Shown here: piece by piece, positions 1 to 10,721 of the stretch | How the letters are laid out: every line of letters starts with the position of its first letter | How positions within the stretch are numbered: the first letter of the stretch is position 1 | DNA from: Micromonospora yasonensis | Lineage (GTDB): Bacteria > Actinomycetota > Actinomycetes > Mycobacteriales > Micromonosporaceae | Length of the DNA: 58,228 bases | NCBI RefSeq assembly: GCF_026013475.1 | Contig: NZ_JAPDPH010000017.1 | Coordinates: 1-58,228, forward strand | Reading direction: 5' to 3' | Translations under genes and position numbers: made by a program | Notes under the pieces: generated by a model | The model's database searches: none | The model's input: the letters and a program-made list of their open reading frames with translations, nothing else | Told to the model about the DNA's origin: nothing

Positions 1-191
1 GACCGCGCCACCCGAAGACGCGCCGGAGTCGCAACTCAGCCAGTCACCGCACCGGTACGCTAGCGAATCGACGCAACTCGACGCAAGAGTCTCCACAGCG
101 GACCGTCGCCGCGCCCCGACCGGTCAACACCCGGTTAACCTGCGGTGGGGCAGGGGTGACGATACGGACCAGGGATGGCACGCTGTCCGCC

Positions 192-548
192 GTGAGTTTC
201 GATCTGAGCGTGTGGGCCCTCCCGCCCGGGGCCACGCCCGATGACGTACGGGCAGCGGTGCAACGGTGCCGCGAGGGGTGGCACCGCGAACAGCACCCCG
301 ACCCGAGGGTGGTCGGCTTCTACCGGGCGATCACCGGCGCCTATCCGGACCGCCCGGCCCGCCCGGGCACCCCGTGGGAGGTCGCCCCGCTGCACACGGC
401 CGCCGACCACGTCGAGATGAACCTGGTCCCCACCTGTGAGGACCAGGTGCTGCTCGACATCGAGCGGTTGGCCGGCGAGCACGACCTGATGCTCTTCGAC
501 GCGCAGGACGGTTCGGTCTACCCGCCACCCACCCGCGTCACCCGCTGA
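192..548 (+). CDS. conserved hypothetical protein, 118 aa
   Basis: Small soluble acidic protein with no signal peptide or membrane segment; I do not recognise the family with certainty. The frame is open from 156, but the GTG at 192 (V-S-F-D-L-S-V-W) gives a more natural N-terminus, because the upstream residues look like translated leader. Tryptophans and a proline-rich tail (YPPPTR) are visible, and there is no catalytic motif. It converges with serA across a shared hairpin, so it is probably monocistronic. GC-rich third positions support coding. Function unknown. Confidence 0.6.
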   Translation: MSFDLSVWALPPGATPDDVRAAVQRCREGWHREQHPDPRVVGFYRAITGAYPDRPARPGTPWEVAPLHTAADHVEMNLVPTCEDQVLLDIERLAGEHDLMLFDAQDGSVYPPPTRVTR

Positions 549-565
549 TCGCCCCGGTACGACGA

Positions 566-591
566 GGGGCCCGGCCGTCCGGCCGGGCCCC
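566..591. terminator. bidirectional hairpin terminator between the hypothetical gene and serA
   Basis: Perfect 11-bp GC-rich inverted repeat (566-576 with 581-591) with a GTCC loop, placed between the convergent stop codons at 548 and 611. There is no U-tract, as is common in actinobacteria. It can serve both strands. Confidence 0.75.
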
Positions 592-610
592 CGATCCGTC
601 CTGTCCGGAC

Positions 611-2209
611 CTACTCGTCGCGCAGGTCGGCTGCGCTGGCCGCGGCCGCACCGATCGAGTCGGCGGCCGAGCCGAGCAGGTCCGCGCCGAGCGCCTGGTC
701 GACGGTGAGCGTCATCAGCGTCTCACCACCGGCCTCCCGGCGGGCGACCTGCATGGCGGCGATGTTCACCCCGGCCTCGCCGAGCAGGGTGCCGACGGTG
801 CCGACCACGCCCGGCCGGTCGACGTAGCGCAGGAAGACCAGAATGCCCTCCGCGCCGATCTCCACGTCGAAACCGTCCACCTCGGTCAGCTTGATGACGT
901 CCCGGGTGCCGGTGTGAGTCACCGTCCCGGAGACGCTGACCGTCCGCCCGTCCGGCAACGCGCCGCGCACCGTCACCAGGTTGGGGTGGTCCACGGTCTC
1001 GGCCTGGGTGGCCAGCGCCACCTCGACGCCGCGCTCGGCGGCCAGGTGCGGCGCGTTGACGTAGGTGACCTGCTCCTCCACCACCGAGCTGAACAGCCCC
1101 TTGGTGGCGGCGAGCTTGAGCACCGACACGTCGTGGTTGACGATCTCGCCGCGCACCTCGACGGTGACGCTGGCGGCCACCCCGCCCGCCACCGCGGTGA
1201 AGGCCCGGCCGAGCTTCTCGGCCAGCGGCAGCAGCGGCCGGACGTCCTCGGCGACCACGCCGCCCGCCTGCACGTTCACCGCGTCCGGCACGAACTCGCC
1301 CTGCAGAGCCAGCTTGACGCTCTTCGCCACGGCCAGGCCGGCCTTGTCCTGCGCCTCGTGCGTCGAGGCGCCCAGGTGCGGGGTGGCCACCACGTTGTCG
1401 AAGGCGAACAGCGGCGAGGAGGTGCAGGGCTCCTTGGCGTACACGTCGACGCCGGCGCCGGCGACCCGGCCCTCGGCGATCGCGTCCGCCAGGGCCTGCT
1501 CGTCGACCAGGCCACCGCGGGCGGCGTTGACGATCCGGACGCCCGGCTTGACGATCGCCAGCTCCTTCTCGCCGATCAGGCCCACCGTCTCCGGCGTCTT
1601 GGGCAGGTGGATCGAGATGAAGTCGCTCTCCCGCAGCAACTCCTCCAGCCCGACCAGGCGGACGCCGAGCTGGGCCGCGCGGGCCGGCTGGATGTACGGG
1701 TCGTACGCGATGAGGCGGGTGCCGAAGGCGGCGATGCGCTGCGCGAACAGCACACCGATCCGGCCGAGGCCGACCACGCCGACGGTCTTGCCCTGCAGCT
1801 CGACGCCGGTGTACTTCGACCGCTTCCACTCCCCCGCCTTGAGCGCGGCACTGGCGCTGGCGGTGTTGCGGGCGACCGCGAGCAGCAGCGCGACGGCCTG
1901 CTCGGCGGCGGAGACGATGTTGGAGGTGGGAGCGTTGACGACCATGACGCCCCGCGCGGTGGCGGCCGGCACCTCGACGTTGTCCAGGCCGACGCCGGCC
2001 CGGGCGACCACCTTCAGGCGCGGCGCGGCGGCGATCGCCTCGGCGTCGATCTGGGTGGCACTGCGTACGATCACCGCGTCGGCCTCGGAGAGGGCGGAGA
2101 GCAGGGCCGGACGGTCGGTGCCGTCGACGTGACGCACGTCGAAGTCGTGTGCGAGCACCTCGATGGCGGCAGGGGCGAGTTCTTCGGCGATCAGTACGAC
2201 AGGATTCAT
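611..2209 (-). CDS. serA: D-3-phosphoglycerate dehydrogenase, long actinobacterial form
   Basis: Catalyses NAD-dependent oxidation of 3-phosphoglycerate to 3-phosphohydroxypyruvate, the first step of serine synthesis, in the cytosol. The 532 residues match the long class. They comprise an N-terminal substrate domain, a Rossmann domain with GLGRIG at about 147-152, the catalytic region (NAARGG and TPHLGAS), an intervening domain, and a C-terminal ACT domain (VDRPGVVGTVG onward) that binds serine for feedback inhibition. The ATG at 2209 is chosen because it begins the canonical MNPVVLIAEE and has GAGG just upstream; the frame is open about 100 bases further, but that stretch is not protein-like. 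A terminator after ilvC and a 331-base gap separate it from ilvBNC. Confidence 0.96.
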   Translation of the reverse strand: MNPVVLIAEELAPAAIEVLAHDFDVRHVDGTDRPALLSALSEADAVIVRSATQIDAEAIAAAPRLKVVARAGVGLDNVEVPAATARGVMVVNAPTSNIVSAAEQAVALLLAVARNTASASAALKAGEWKRSKYTGVELQGKTVGVVGLGRIGVLFAQRIAAFGTRLIAYDPYIQPARAAQLGVRLVGLEELLRESDFISIHLPKTPETVGLIGEKELAIVKPGVRIVNAARGGLVDEQALADAIAEGRVAGAGVDVYAKEPCTSSPLFAFDNVVATPHLGASTHEAQDKAGLAVAKSVKLALQGEFVPDAVNVQAGGVVAEDVRPLLPLAEKLGRAFTAVAGGVAASVTVEVRGEIVNHDVSVLKLAATKGLFSSVVEEQVTYVNAPHLAAERGVEVALATQAETVDHPNLVTVRGALPDGRTVSVSGTVTHTGTRDVIKLTEVDGFDVEIGAEGILVFLRYVDRPGVVGTVGTLLGEAGVNIAAMQVARREAGGETLMTLTVDQALGADLLGSAADSIGAAAASAADLRDE

Positions 2210-2320
2210 CGGTCCTCGTAGACGCTCGTATGGGTTCGGCCTGGGGCGACGGGACGCCGCGCTGCGCCCTGCGCTGATCGGTGCCGTGGCCGTCAGGTGC
2301 CGATTACGCACCTATGAAGG

Positions 2321-2326
2321 ATCGTA
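2321..2326 (-). promoter_or_regulatory. candidate -10 element for serA
   Basis: On the minus strand this reads TACGAT, a good TAnnnT -10 box, and predicts a serA leader of roughly 100 nt. No convincing -35 was seen. The rest of 2210-2540 holds only this box and the ilvC terminator. Confidence 0.4.
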
Positions 2327-2474
2327 GGGGGCGGTTCGGGTGACGTGTCCCGGACCGTGGGGTGAGGGCCCTCACACAGCGTCGTCGTACGCCGGTCATC
2401 CCGCGTTCACCCGGTGCGCGGGGACCGAGGCGTCCGTCACTCGTCCCACCAGGTGAGCGGGCGCCGACGGGTAC

Positions 2475-2519
2475 GCGGCCCGCGACCCGAGCCGGGGAGA
2501 GCGTCGGGTCGCGGGCCGC
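2475..2519 (-). terminator. terminator at the end of ilvBNC
   Basis: Perfect 16-bp inverted repeat (2475-2490 with 2504-2519) with a 13-nt loop, starting about 20 bases past the ilvC stop. There is no U-tract. It isolates ilvBNC from serA. Confidence 0.8.
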
Positions 2520-2540
2520 GGGGCCCCTGCGGGAGGACGG

Positions 2541-4163
<1,623 letters not shown>

Positions 4164-4164
<1 letters not shown>

Positions 4165-6050
4165 TAGAGCTCGTCCTCGTCGAAGGCGGGGCGGACGCCC
4201 CGGGCGAACATGATCTCGTCGTTGCTGGTGCCCGCGGCCACCATCGGCCAGACCATGGCGTCCTTGCCGACCACGAAGTCGATCACCACAGGGGCGTCGT
4301 TGATCTCCATGGCGGCGGCGATGGTCTTGTCCACGTCGGCGGCGTTCTCGCAGCGCAGGCCGACGCAGCCGAGCGCCTCGGCGAGCTTCACGAAGTCCGG
4401 GATGCGGTGCTTGTGAGTGCCCAGCTCGGTGTTGGAGTAGCGCTCCCCGTAGAAGAGGGTCTGCCACTGTCGGACCATGCCCAGGTTGCCGTTGTTGATC
4501 ACGGCGACCTTGATCGGGATGCCCTCCAGGGCGCAGGTCGCCAGCTCCTGGTTGGTCATCTGGAAGCAGCCGTCGCCGTCCACCGCCCAGACCGTGGTGT
4601 CCGGCTTGCCGACCTTGGCGCCCATCGCCGCCGGGACGGCGTACCCCATGGTGCCGAGGCCACCGGAGTTGAGCCAGGTGTACGGCTTCTCGTACGAGAT
4701 GAACTGGCTGGCCCACATCTGGTGCTGGCCGACACCCGCCACGTAGATGGTGTCCGGGCCGGCGATCTCGCCCAGCCGCTTGATCACGTACTGCGGGGAG
4801 AGGGTGCCGTCGGCCGGCTCCTCGTACCCCAGCGGGTAACGCTTGCGCAGGTCGTCGAGCTGGGTCCACCAGTCGCCGAGGTCAGTGGCCGGGCGAGCGG
4901 ACCGCTCGGCGGTGACCGCGGCGATCAACTCGTCGATCACGTGCCGCGCGTCGCCGACGATCGGCACGTCCGCGTGCCGGTTCTTGCCGATCTCGGCGGG
5001 GTCGATGTCGGCGTGCACCACGGCGGCGTCCGGGGCGAACGAGTCCAGCCGCCCGGTGACCCGGTCGTCGAAGCGGGCCCCGAGCGCGACGATCAGGTCG
5101 GCCTTCTGCAGGCCGTAGACCGCGGCGACGGTGCCGTGCATGCCGGGCATGCCCAGGTGCTGGCGGTGCGAGTCGGGGAACGCGCCGAGCGCCATCAGGG
5201 TGGTGACCACCGGGATCCCGGTCAGCTCGGCCAGCCGGCGCAGCCCCTCGGTGGCCCCGGCCTTGAGCACGCCGCCGCCGACGTAGAGCACCGGGCGGCG
5301 GGCGGCGGTCATCAGCCGGGCCGCCTCGCGGATCTGCTTGCCGTGCGGGTGCAGGGTCGGCCGGTAGCCGGGCAGCTCCAGGGTGGGCGGCCAGACGAAG
5401 GTGGTCGGCGCCTGCAGGACGTCCTTGGGGATGTCCACCAGCACCGGGCCGGGCCGGCCGGTCGAGGCCAGGTGGAACGCCTCGGCGAGCACCTGCGGAA
5501 TCTCGTCGGCGGTCTGCACCAGGAAGTTGTGCTTGGTGATCGGCAGGGTGATGCCCTGGATGTCCGCCTCCTGGAAGGCGTCCGTGCCGATCGACGGCCG
5601 GGCGACCTGGCCGGTGATCGCCACCAGCGGCACCGAGTCCATGTACGCGTCGGCGATCGGGGTGACCAGGTTGGTCGCGCCCGGGCCGGAGGTCGCCATG
5701 CAGACGCCCACCTTGCCGGTGGCCTGCGCGTACCCGGTGGCGGCGTGCCCGGCGCCCTGCTCGTGGCGGACCAGGATGTGCCGGACGTTGGAGTCGTAGA
5801 GCGGGTCGTACGCCGGCAGGATCGCGCCGCCCGGGATGCCGAAGACGACGTCGACGCCGAGCGCCTCGAGCGACCGCACCAGCGAGCCGGCGCCGGAAAC
5901 CTGCGCCGGGGCGGCCTGCCGTACGGCCGGGGCGGCCGGGGCGGACCCGTTGCGGGGGGTGGGGGCGTGGTCGGTGTCACCCGCCGGCTCGGCGGCCGGG
6001 CGGGCTCGCCGGGCGGAGTGGGCGAGGGTCTCTGGCGTGGGTCTCGTCAT
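4164..6050 (-). CDS. ilvB: acetolactate synthase large (catalytic) subunit
   Basis: ThDP-dependent enzyme condensing two pyruvates, or pyruvate and 2-oxobutyrate; committed step of branched-chain amino-acid synthesis. The 628 residues start with about 50 low-complexity Ala/Pro-rich residues, then the catalytic core. The catalytic glutamate lies in [11 protein letters not shown], followed by the FAD-region middle domain and the ThDP motif from GDGCFQM to VINN. First gene of ilvBNC. An 84-base stretch separates it from an attenuator terminator, and AAGG lies upstream of the ATG. Regulation is probably by attenuation plus feedback through IlvN. Confidence 0.96.
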
Positions 6051-6133
6051 GGCGGTTCAGGCCTTCGGCTGGAGTGGGTGATGCGCTTCACAGGTTGGGA
6101 CGGCGGACGTCCCGGCGATGGTCCGACGGCAAC

Positions 6134-6162
6134 AAAAAAGCCCACGTGCAGATGCACGGGGC
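6134..6162 (-). terminator. rho-independent attenuator terminator upstream of ilvB
   Basis: On the minus strand a GC-rich stem (GCCC..GTGCA with TGCAC..GGGC, one bulge) is followed immediately by six T residues (6134-6139). This classical intrinsic terminator stands out in a genome whose terminators mostly lack U-tracts. It lies between the leader ORF and ilvB, where readthrough would decide ilvBNC expression. Confidence 0.85.
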
Positions 6163-6163
6163 C

Positions 6164-6192
6164 AGCGCACTCTCGATGAGGGAGAGTGCGCT
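6164..6192 (-). promoter_or_regulatory. leader hairpin overlapping the ilvB leader-peptide stop codon
   Basis: Perfect 11-bp stem (6164-6174 with 6182-6192) and 7-nt loop. The upstream arm begins at the last base of the leader ORF stop codon, so a ribosome stalled on the leader codons would cover or free this arm. This is the expected layout of a ribosome-mediated attenuator. The exact competing antiterminator pairing was not resolved by eye. Confidence 0.65.
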
Positions 6193-6227
6193 CAGGTAAG
6201 TACTCGCAGCGACCGGTTCGACGACAT
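6192..6227 (-). CDS. ilvB leader peptide, 11 aa (MSSNRSLRVLT)
   Basis: Short ORF just before the attenuator hairpins. It carries Leu7, Val9 and Leu10 close to the stop, as expected for a peptide sensing charged leucyl- or valyl-tRNA. Actinobacterial ilvB genes are known to have such leaders; this exact peptide is my reading of the sequence. The ATG lies 7 nt after a candidate -10 box (6235-6240), so it may be translated leaderlessly. An in-frame GTG further upstream cannot be excluded. Confidence 0.6.
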   Translation of the reverse strand: MSSNRSLRVLT

Positions 6228-6231
6228 GGGG

Positions 6232-8685
6232 CTAAGCCTGACGCATCTCACGCGATGAGTCAACTGATCCCACATTTTGGTTCACGGACCTGGGCGTGTC
6301 GGGCCTCGACACGCTCTCGGCGGCCGGTGCGACCTGCGAAGATCCCTCGTTCGAGGGACGCGGGACAGGCACCGACGGGGGTGGATTGGACCGGAGCCGG
6401 GGCAGTAGCGGCGACGGGCCGGGCCGCACCGGCGGAGCCGGCGGGGGCGGGGGCAACGTGGCCGGCCGCGCGCCCGGCGAGCTGGCCGCCTCCAGCATCG
6501 CCTCCAGGTGCTCGGCGGGCACCCCCCAGCCGAAGAGCGCGCCCTGCCCGAACCGGCAGCCGGCCGCGACCACCGCGGCCAGCTCGGTCGGGTTGGTCAC
6601 CCCCTCGGCGATCACCTCCAGGCCGAAGTGGTGCCCGAGGCGCATCACGATGTCCACCATCGGGGCGAACGCCGGGCCGTCCCGGCCGACCGGTCGGACC
6701 GGCTCGTGCTCGGCGACCAGGCCGTGGTCGATCTTCAGGATGTCGATCGGCAGCCGGCGCAGCTGGCCCAGCGAGGAGTAGCCGGCGCCGAAGTCGTCCA
6801 GCGCGATCCGCACCCCGGTGAGCCGCAGCGCGCTGAGCCGGCGGATCAGCTCGTCCAGGTCGGTGGCGACCGCCTGCTCGGTGACCTCCAGCACGAGCCG
6901 CTGCGGCGGTACGTGGTGGGCGCGCAGCGCGTCGGCGACCTGGACCACGTACTCCGGGGCGTGCAGCTCGCGCGGCGAGACGTTCACCGAGACCCAGACG
7001 TCGTGGCCGTCGGCCAGCCAACGGGAGAGCTGGTAGCAGGCCTGGTGCAGCACCCACGCGCCCAGCTTCGAGATCATCCCGCACTCCTCGGCGAGCGGGA
7101 TGAACTCGTCCGGCCGGACGTTGCCCAGCTCGGGGTGGTGCCAGCGGAGCAGCGCCTCCGCGCCCACCGGGCGGACCGACGGCAGCGAGGCCACCGGCTG
7201 GAAGGCCAGCCGCAGCTCGTCGCGCTCGATCGCCCCGCGCAGCTCGTGCTCCAGCACGGTGCGCCGGCGCAGCAACTGGTCGTACGTGGCGTCGTAGCGC
7301 TCGATCCGGTTCTTGCCCCGCTGCTTGGCGTAGCGCAGGGCCAGGTCGGCGTTGCGCAGCAGCAGCTCGACGTCCGTCTCCCCGGCGTTGGCGGCCACCC
7401 CGATGCTGACCGAGAGGAAGACCGGCCCCTCCGCCTCCTCGTACGGGCGGCCGAGCACCCCGAGCAGCCGCTCGGCGACCGGGCCCGGGTCGCTCCCGCC
7501 GTGCGTCAGCACCGCGAACTCGTCGCCGCCGAGCCGGGCGGCCAGGTCCCCGGGGCGCAGGTTGCCGCGCAGCCGCCGGCCCACCTCGGCCAGCACCGCG
7601 TCGCCGACGTCGTGGCCGCGCATGTCGTTGACGTTCTTGAAGCCGTCCAGGTCCATGCCGAGCAGCACGCACGGCACCCCCGCCTCGGCGCACCGGTGCA
7701 GCGCCCGCAGCAGCCCGCGTCGGTTGGCCAGGCCGGTGAGCGGGTCGGTGTGCGCCAACTCGCGGAAGTGCGCCTCCCGCTCGGCCAGCCGGCCGGCGTA
7801 GCCGCGTACGTCGTTGAGGGCAAGGTACTGCCGGGCCACCAGAGCGAAACCCTCGACGCTGCCGGCCACGATCCCGTACGCGTCGAACCGGCCGCCCTGG
7901 ACGAGGTGGTACATCGCCGAGGCGGCCATCGCGAACATCGGCACGAAGGCGTACCCGCCGTCGCGCCCGATCAGGTCGACGTCCACCTGCCCGGGCAGGT
8001 CGACCCGGTGCACGGCCAGGGCGACGGCGAGCAGGCCGGCGGCGAGCAGGGCCGCACCGGTGGCCGCCATGCCGGGGCCCGCCTGGCAGAGCCCGCCGGA
8101 CAGGCCCAGCCCGCCGCCGGTCACCCCGGTCACCCCGGCGCCGAGCAGGGCGAGCCGGCCGCGCGGCGGCACGGCCCGGAGCACCATGATCAGGGTGAGC
8201 CCGGCGGCGAGCGCGGCGGTCACCGTGGCCAGCACGATGGGTACGCAGGCCACCGGGGTGACCGCGCCGAGCAGCCGGGTCGGCTCGGTGAAGACCACCC
8301 AGCCCACGAACCAGAGCGCGGTCGCCATGATCAGGCCGTCGAGCAGCACCCGCGCGGTGGCGGCCCGGGTGACCGCGGTGCCGAGCAGCCGGAGCAGGGC
8401 CACGCCGACGGCGACCCCGCTGACCGTGGTGCCCACCGAGACCAGGGTCGCCCAGCCGGTCCGCTGCCCCTGCTGGTGCGCCCAGTTGTCGCTGGCGGCG
8501 AGCGCGCCGGCCAGCCCGGCCAGGAGGCTGAGCAGCGCACCCCCGGCGGCCGCGGCGAGCAGCGCGTACGCCCGCCGGTGCGGCCCACCCCGACGGCGGG
8601 CCGACGCGGCCAGCAGCGCGGTGGCACCGGCGGCGACCAGCCCGCTCAGCGCCGCGGCGGCGAGCATGCCCGGAGGGAAGTGCAC
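6232..8685 (-). CDS. membrane-anchored GGDEF-EAL protein (c-di-GMP turnover)
   Basis: Predicted bifunctional c-di-GMP enzyme, 817 aa. Residues about 5-290 hold multiple hydrophobic segments, a membrane sensor of unclear type. A GGDEF domain follows with intact GGDEF at 386-390 and an RPGD inhibitory site at 377-380. The EAL domain has EAL at 510-512, [22 protein letters not shown] and EVIAEG, so all main phosphodiesterase residues are present. A 75-residue Pro-rich tail ends the protein. The GTG at 8685 is chosen because CACAGT lies 7 nt upstream, suggesting a leaderless start; an ATG at 8667 is an alternative. It is divergent from ilvD, and its 3' end carries the ilvBNC promoter. Confidence 0.88.
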   Translation of the reverse strand: MHFPPGMLAAAALSGLVAAGATALLAASARRRGGPHRRAYALLAAAAGGALLSLLAGLAGALAASDNWAHQQGQRTGWATLVSVGTTVSGVAVGVALLRLLGTAVTRAATARVLLDGLIMATALWFVGWVVFTEPTRLLGAVTPVACVPIVLATVTAALAAGLTLIMVLRAVPPRGRLALLGAGVTGVTGGGLGLSGGLCQAGPGMAATGAALLAAGLLAVALAVHRVDLPGQVDVDLIGRDGGYAFVPMFAMAASAMYHLVQGGRFDAYGIVAGSVEGFALVARQYLALNDVRGYAGRLAEREAHFRELAHTDPLTGLANRRGLLRALHRCAEAGVPCVLLGMDLDGFKNVNDMRGHDVGDAVLAEVGRRLRGNLRPGDLAARLGGDEFAVLTHGGSDPGPVAERLLGVLGRPYEEAEGPVFLSVSIGVAANAGETDVELLLRNADLALRYAKQRGKNRIERYDATYDQLLRRRTVLEHELRGAIERDELRLAFQPVASLPSVRPVGAEALLRWHHPELGNVRPDEFIPLAEECGMISKLGAWVLHQACYQLSRWLADGHDVWVSVNVSPRELHAPEYVVQVADALRAHHVPPQRLVLEVTEQAVATDLDELIRRLSALRLTGVRIALDDFGAGYSSLGQLRRLPIDILKIDHGLVAEHEPVRPVGRDGPAFAPMVDIVMRLGHHFGLEVIAEGVTNPTELAAVVAAGCRFGQGALFGWGVPAEHLEAMLEAASSPGARPATLPPPPPAPPVRPGPSPLLPRLRSNPPPSVPVPRPSNEGSSQVAPAAESVSRPDTPRSVNQNVGSVDSSREMRQA
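6235..6263 (-). promoter_or_regulatory. candidate ilvBNC promoter
   Basis: Minus strand: -35 TTGACT (6258-6263), 17-nt spacer, -10 CAGGCT (6235-6240). It lies inside the last codons of the upstream GGDEF-EAL gene. Transcription would begin at or very near the leader-peptide ATG at 6227. Confidence 0.55.
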
Positions 8686-8796
8686 GACGTCAACTGTGCC
8701 GGATGTACGCACCCCGTGGGGCGCCGGGTGCGCAACTGTTGGGACACGGTCCGCGCGTCCTGGGGTACCCGCGGCGGGGGTGCCAGACTGGTGTGC

Positions 8797-10644
8797 ATGC
8801 CTGAGCTGCGGTCGAGGACCTCCACCCACGGTCGGACGATGGCCGGCGCCCGGGCCCTGTGGCGGGCCACCGGGATGACCGACGACGACTTCGGCAAGCC
8901 GATCGTCGCCATCGCCAACAGTTTCACCCAGTTCGTACCCGGTCACGTACACCTCAAGGACCTCGGCGGCCTGGTCGCCGACGCGGTGGCCGAGGCGGGC
9001 GGGGTCGGCCGGGAGTTCAACACCATCGCGGTCGACGACGGCATCGCGATGGGACACGGCGGGATGCTCTACTCGCTGCCCAGCCGCGAGCTGATCGCCG
9101 ACGCCGTGGAGTACATGGTCAACGCGCACTGCGCGGACGCGCTGGTCTGCATCTCCAACTGCGACAAGATCACGCCGGGCATGCTGCTGGCCGCGCTGCG
9201 GTTGAACATCCCCACGGTGTTCGTCTCCGGCGGCCCGATGGAGGCCGGCAAGACGGTGGCGATCGAGGGGATCGTGCATTCCAAGATCGACCTGATCGAC
9301 GCCATGATCGCCTCGTCCAACGAGTCCGTCACCGACGACCAGCTCGGCCAGATCGAGCGCTCGGCCTGCCCGACCTGCGGCTCCTGCTCCGGCATGTTCA
9401 CCGCCAACTCGATGAACTGCCTCACCGAGGCGATCGGCCTGGCGCTGCCCGGCAACGGGTCGACCCTGGCCACCCACGCCGCGCGCCGCTCGCTCTTCGT
9501 CCAGGCCGGCCGCACCGCCGTGGAGATCGCCAAGCGCTGGTACGACGAGGACGACGCCTCGGTGCTGCCCCGCGCGATCGCCACACGGGCCGCCTTCGAC
9601 AACGCCGTCGCGCTGGACGTGGCGATGGGCGGCTCGACCAACACCGTGCTGCACCTGCTCGCCGCCGCCCGCGAGGCGGAGCTGGACTTCGGCGTGGCCG
9701 ACATCGACGCGATCTCGCGGCGGGTGCCCTGCCTGGCCAAGGTCGCGCCGAACTCGCCCCAGTACCACATGGAGGACGTGCACCGGGCCGGCGGCATCCC
9801 GGCCATCCTCGGCGAACTGGACCGCGCCGGCCTGCTCAACCGGGACGTGCACGCGGTGCACTCCCCCGACCTGAGCCGGTGGCTGGCCGACTGGGACGTG
9901 CGGGGCGGCTCGGCGACGCCGGAGGCGATCGAGCTGTTCCACGCCGCCCCGGGCGGGGTGCGCACCACCGAGCCCTTCTCCACCACCAACCGCTGGTCGT
10001 CCCTGGACACCGACGCGGCCGGCGGCTGCGTCCGGGACCGGGAGCACGCGTACAGCGCCGACGGCGGGCTGGCCATCCTGCACGGCAACCTGGCGCCGGA
10101 CGGCTGCGTGGTGAAGACCGCCGGGGTGCCCGAGGAGTGCCTGACCTTCCGCGGCCTGGCCCGGGTCTTCGAGAGCCAGGAGGCCGCCGTCGAGGGCATC
10201 CTCAACAAGTCGGTCGCCGCCGGGGACGTGGTGGTGATCCGGTACGAAGGCCCGAAGGGCGGCCCCGGCATGCAGGAGATGCTCTACCCCACCTCGTTCC
10301 TCAAGGGCCGGGGGCTGGGCCGGTCCTGCGCGCTGCTCACCGACGGCCGGTTCTCCGGCGGCACCTCGGGCCTGTCCATCGGGCACGTCTCGCCCGAGGC
10401 GGCCTCGGGCGGCCTGATCGCGCTGGTCCGGGAGGGCGACGAGATCGTCATCGACATCCCCGCCCGGTCGATCCACCTGGACGTGGCGGACGACGTGCTC
10501 CAGGCACGCCGGGTGGAGGAGGAGAAGCGGGACCGCCCGTACACCCCGGCCGACCGGCAGCGGCCGGTGTCCGCCGCGCTGCGGGCGTACGCCTCGATGG
10601 CCACCTCGGCCAGCGACGGCGCCTACCGGCGGGTGCCGGAGTGA
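8797..10644 (+). CDS. ilvD: dihydroxy-acid dehydratase
   Basis: Fe-S dehydratase making 2-oxoisovalerate or 2-oxo-3-methylvalerate from the dihydroxy acids; third common branched-chain step. The 615 residues are full length. Cluster cysteines sit in CISNCDK and [11 protein letters not shown], and the C-terminal swivel domain includes [20 protein letters not shown]. The ATG at 8797 lies 7 nt after CAGACT (8784-8789), so it may be leaderless. It is unlinked to ilvBNC, separated by the divergent GGDEF-EAL gene. Confidence 0.97.
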   Translation: MPELRSRTSTHGRTMAGARALWRATGMTDDDFGKPIVAIANSFTQFVPGHVHLKDLGGLVADAVAEAGGVGREFNTIAVDDGIAMGHGGMLYSLPSRELIADAVEYMVNAHCADALVCISNCDKITPGMLLAALRLNIPTVFVSGGPMEAGKTVAIEGIVHSKIDLIDAMIASSNESVTDDQLGQIERSACPTCGSCSGMFTANSMNCLTEAIGLALPGNGSTLATHAARRSLFVQAGRTAVEIAKRWYDEDDASVLPRAIATRAAFDNAVALDVAMGGSTNTVLHLLAAAREAELDFGVADIDAISRRVPCLAKVAPNSPQYHMEDVHRAGGIPAILGELDRAGLLNRDVHAVHSPDLSRWLADWDVRGGSATPEAIELFHAAPGGVRTTEPFSTTNRWSSLDTDAAGGCVRDREHAYSADGGLAILHGNLAPDGCVVKTAGVPEECLTFRGLARVFESQEAAVEGILNKSVAAGDVVVIRYEGPKGGPGMQEMLYPTSFLKGRGLGRSCALLTDGRFSGGTSGLSIGHVSPEAASGGLIALVREGDEIVIDIPARSIHLDVADDVLQARRVEEEKRDRPYTPADRQRPVSAALRAYASMATSASDGAYRRVPE

Positions 10645-10649
10645 AAGGA

Positions 10650-10700
10650 GGGGCACCCTGTTAACACCTACGGCATAGCAGGGGCCCCTTCTTAACACCT
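10650..10700. repeat. pair of 20-nt direct repeats after ilvD
   Basis: Copies at 10650-10669 and 10681-10700 agree at 17 of 20 positions; both begin GGGGC and end TTAACACCT. They fill almost the whole ilvD-10722 gap. The second copy contains the palindromic core AGGGGCCCCT. From memory, similar GGGGCCCCTTCTTAACACC elements are common between genes in Micromonospora; this is not verified here. Confidence 0.65.
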
Positions 10701-10707
10701 TTCCCGG

Positions 10708-10713
10708 TAGGGT
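10708..10713 (+). promoter_or_regulatory. leaderless -10 box for the gene at 10722
   Basis: TAGGGT followed by 8 nt and GTG. No Shine-Dalgarno sequence is present, so transcription and translation probably start at the same base. Confidence 0.5.
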
Positions 10714-10721
10714 CCGCCGTC

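Noticed and set aside
67..86. Tandem CGACGCAA repeats near the window start as an operator
   Set aside because: Two copies of about 10 bases with no symmetry and no clear promoter; too short to claim a function.
914..2221. Plus-strand long frame opposite serA
   Set aside because: Asp/Arg/Gly/His-rich antisense shadow; serA on the other strand has clear family motifs.
4407..6179. Plus-strand frame of 590 codons opposite ilvB and its leader
   Set aside because: Antisense of ilvB; contains no domain and crosses the attenuator terminator.
8686..10698. Open minus-strand frame extending the 6232-8685 GGDEF-EAL gene across the whole of ilvD
   Set aside because: It is the antisense shadow of ilvD, caused by high GC content. 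The translated extension is Arg/Gly/Val-rich with no domain, and a leaderless box fixes the start near 8685.
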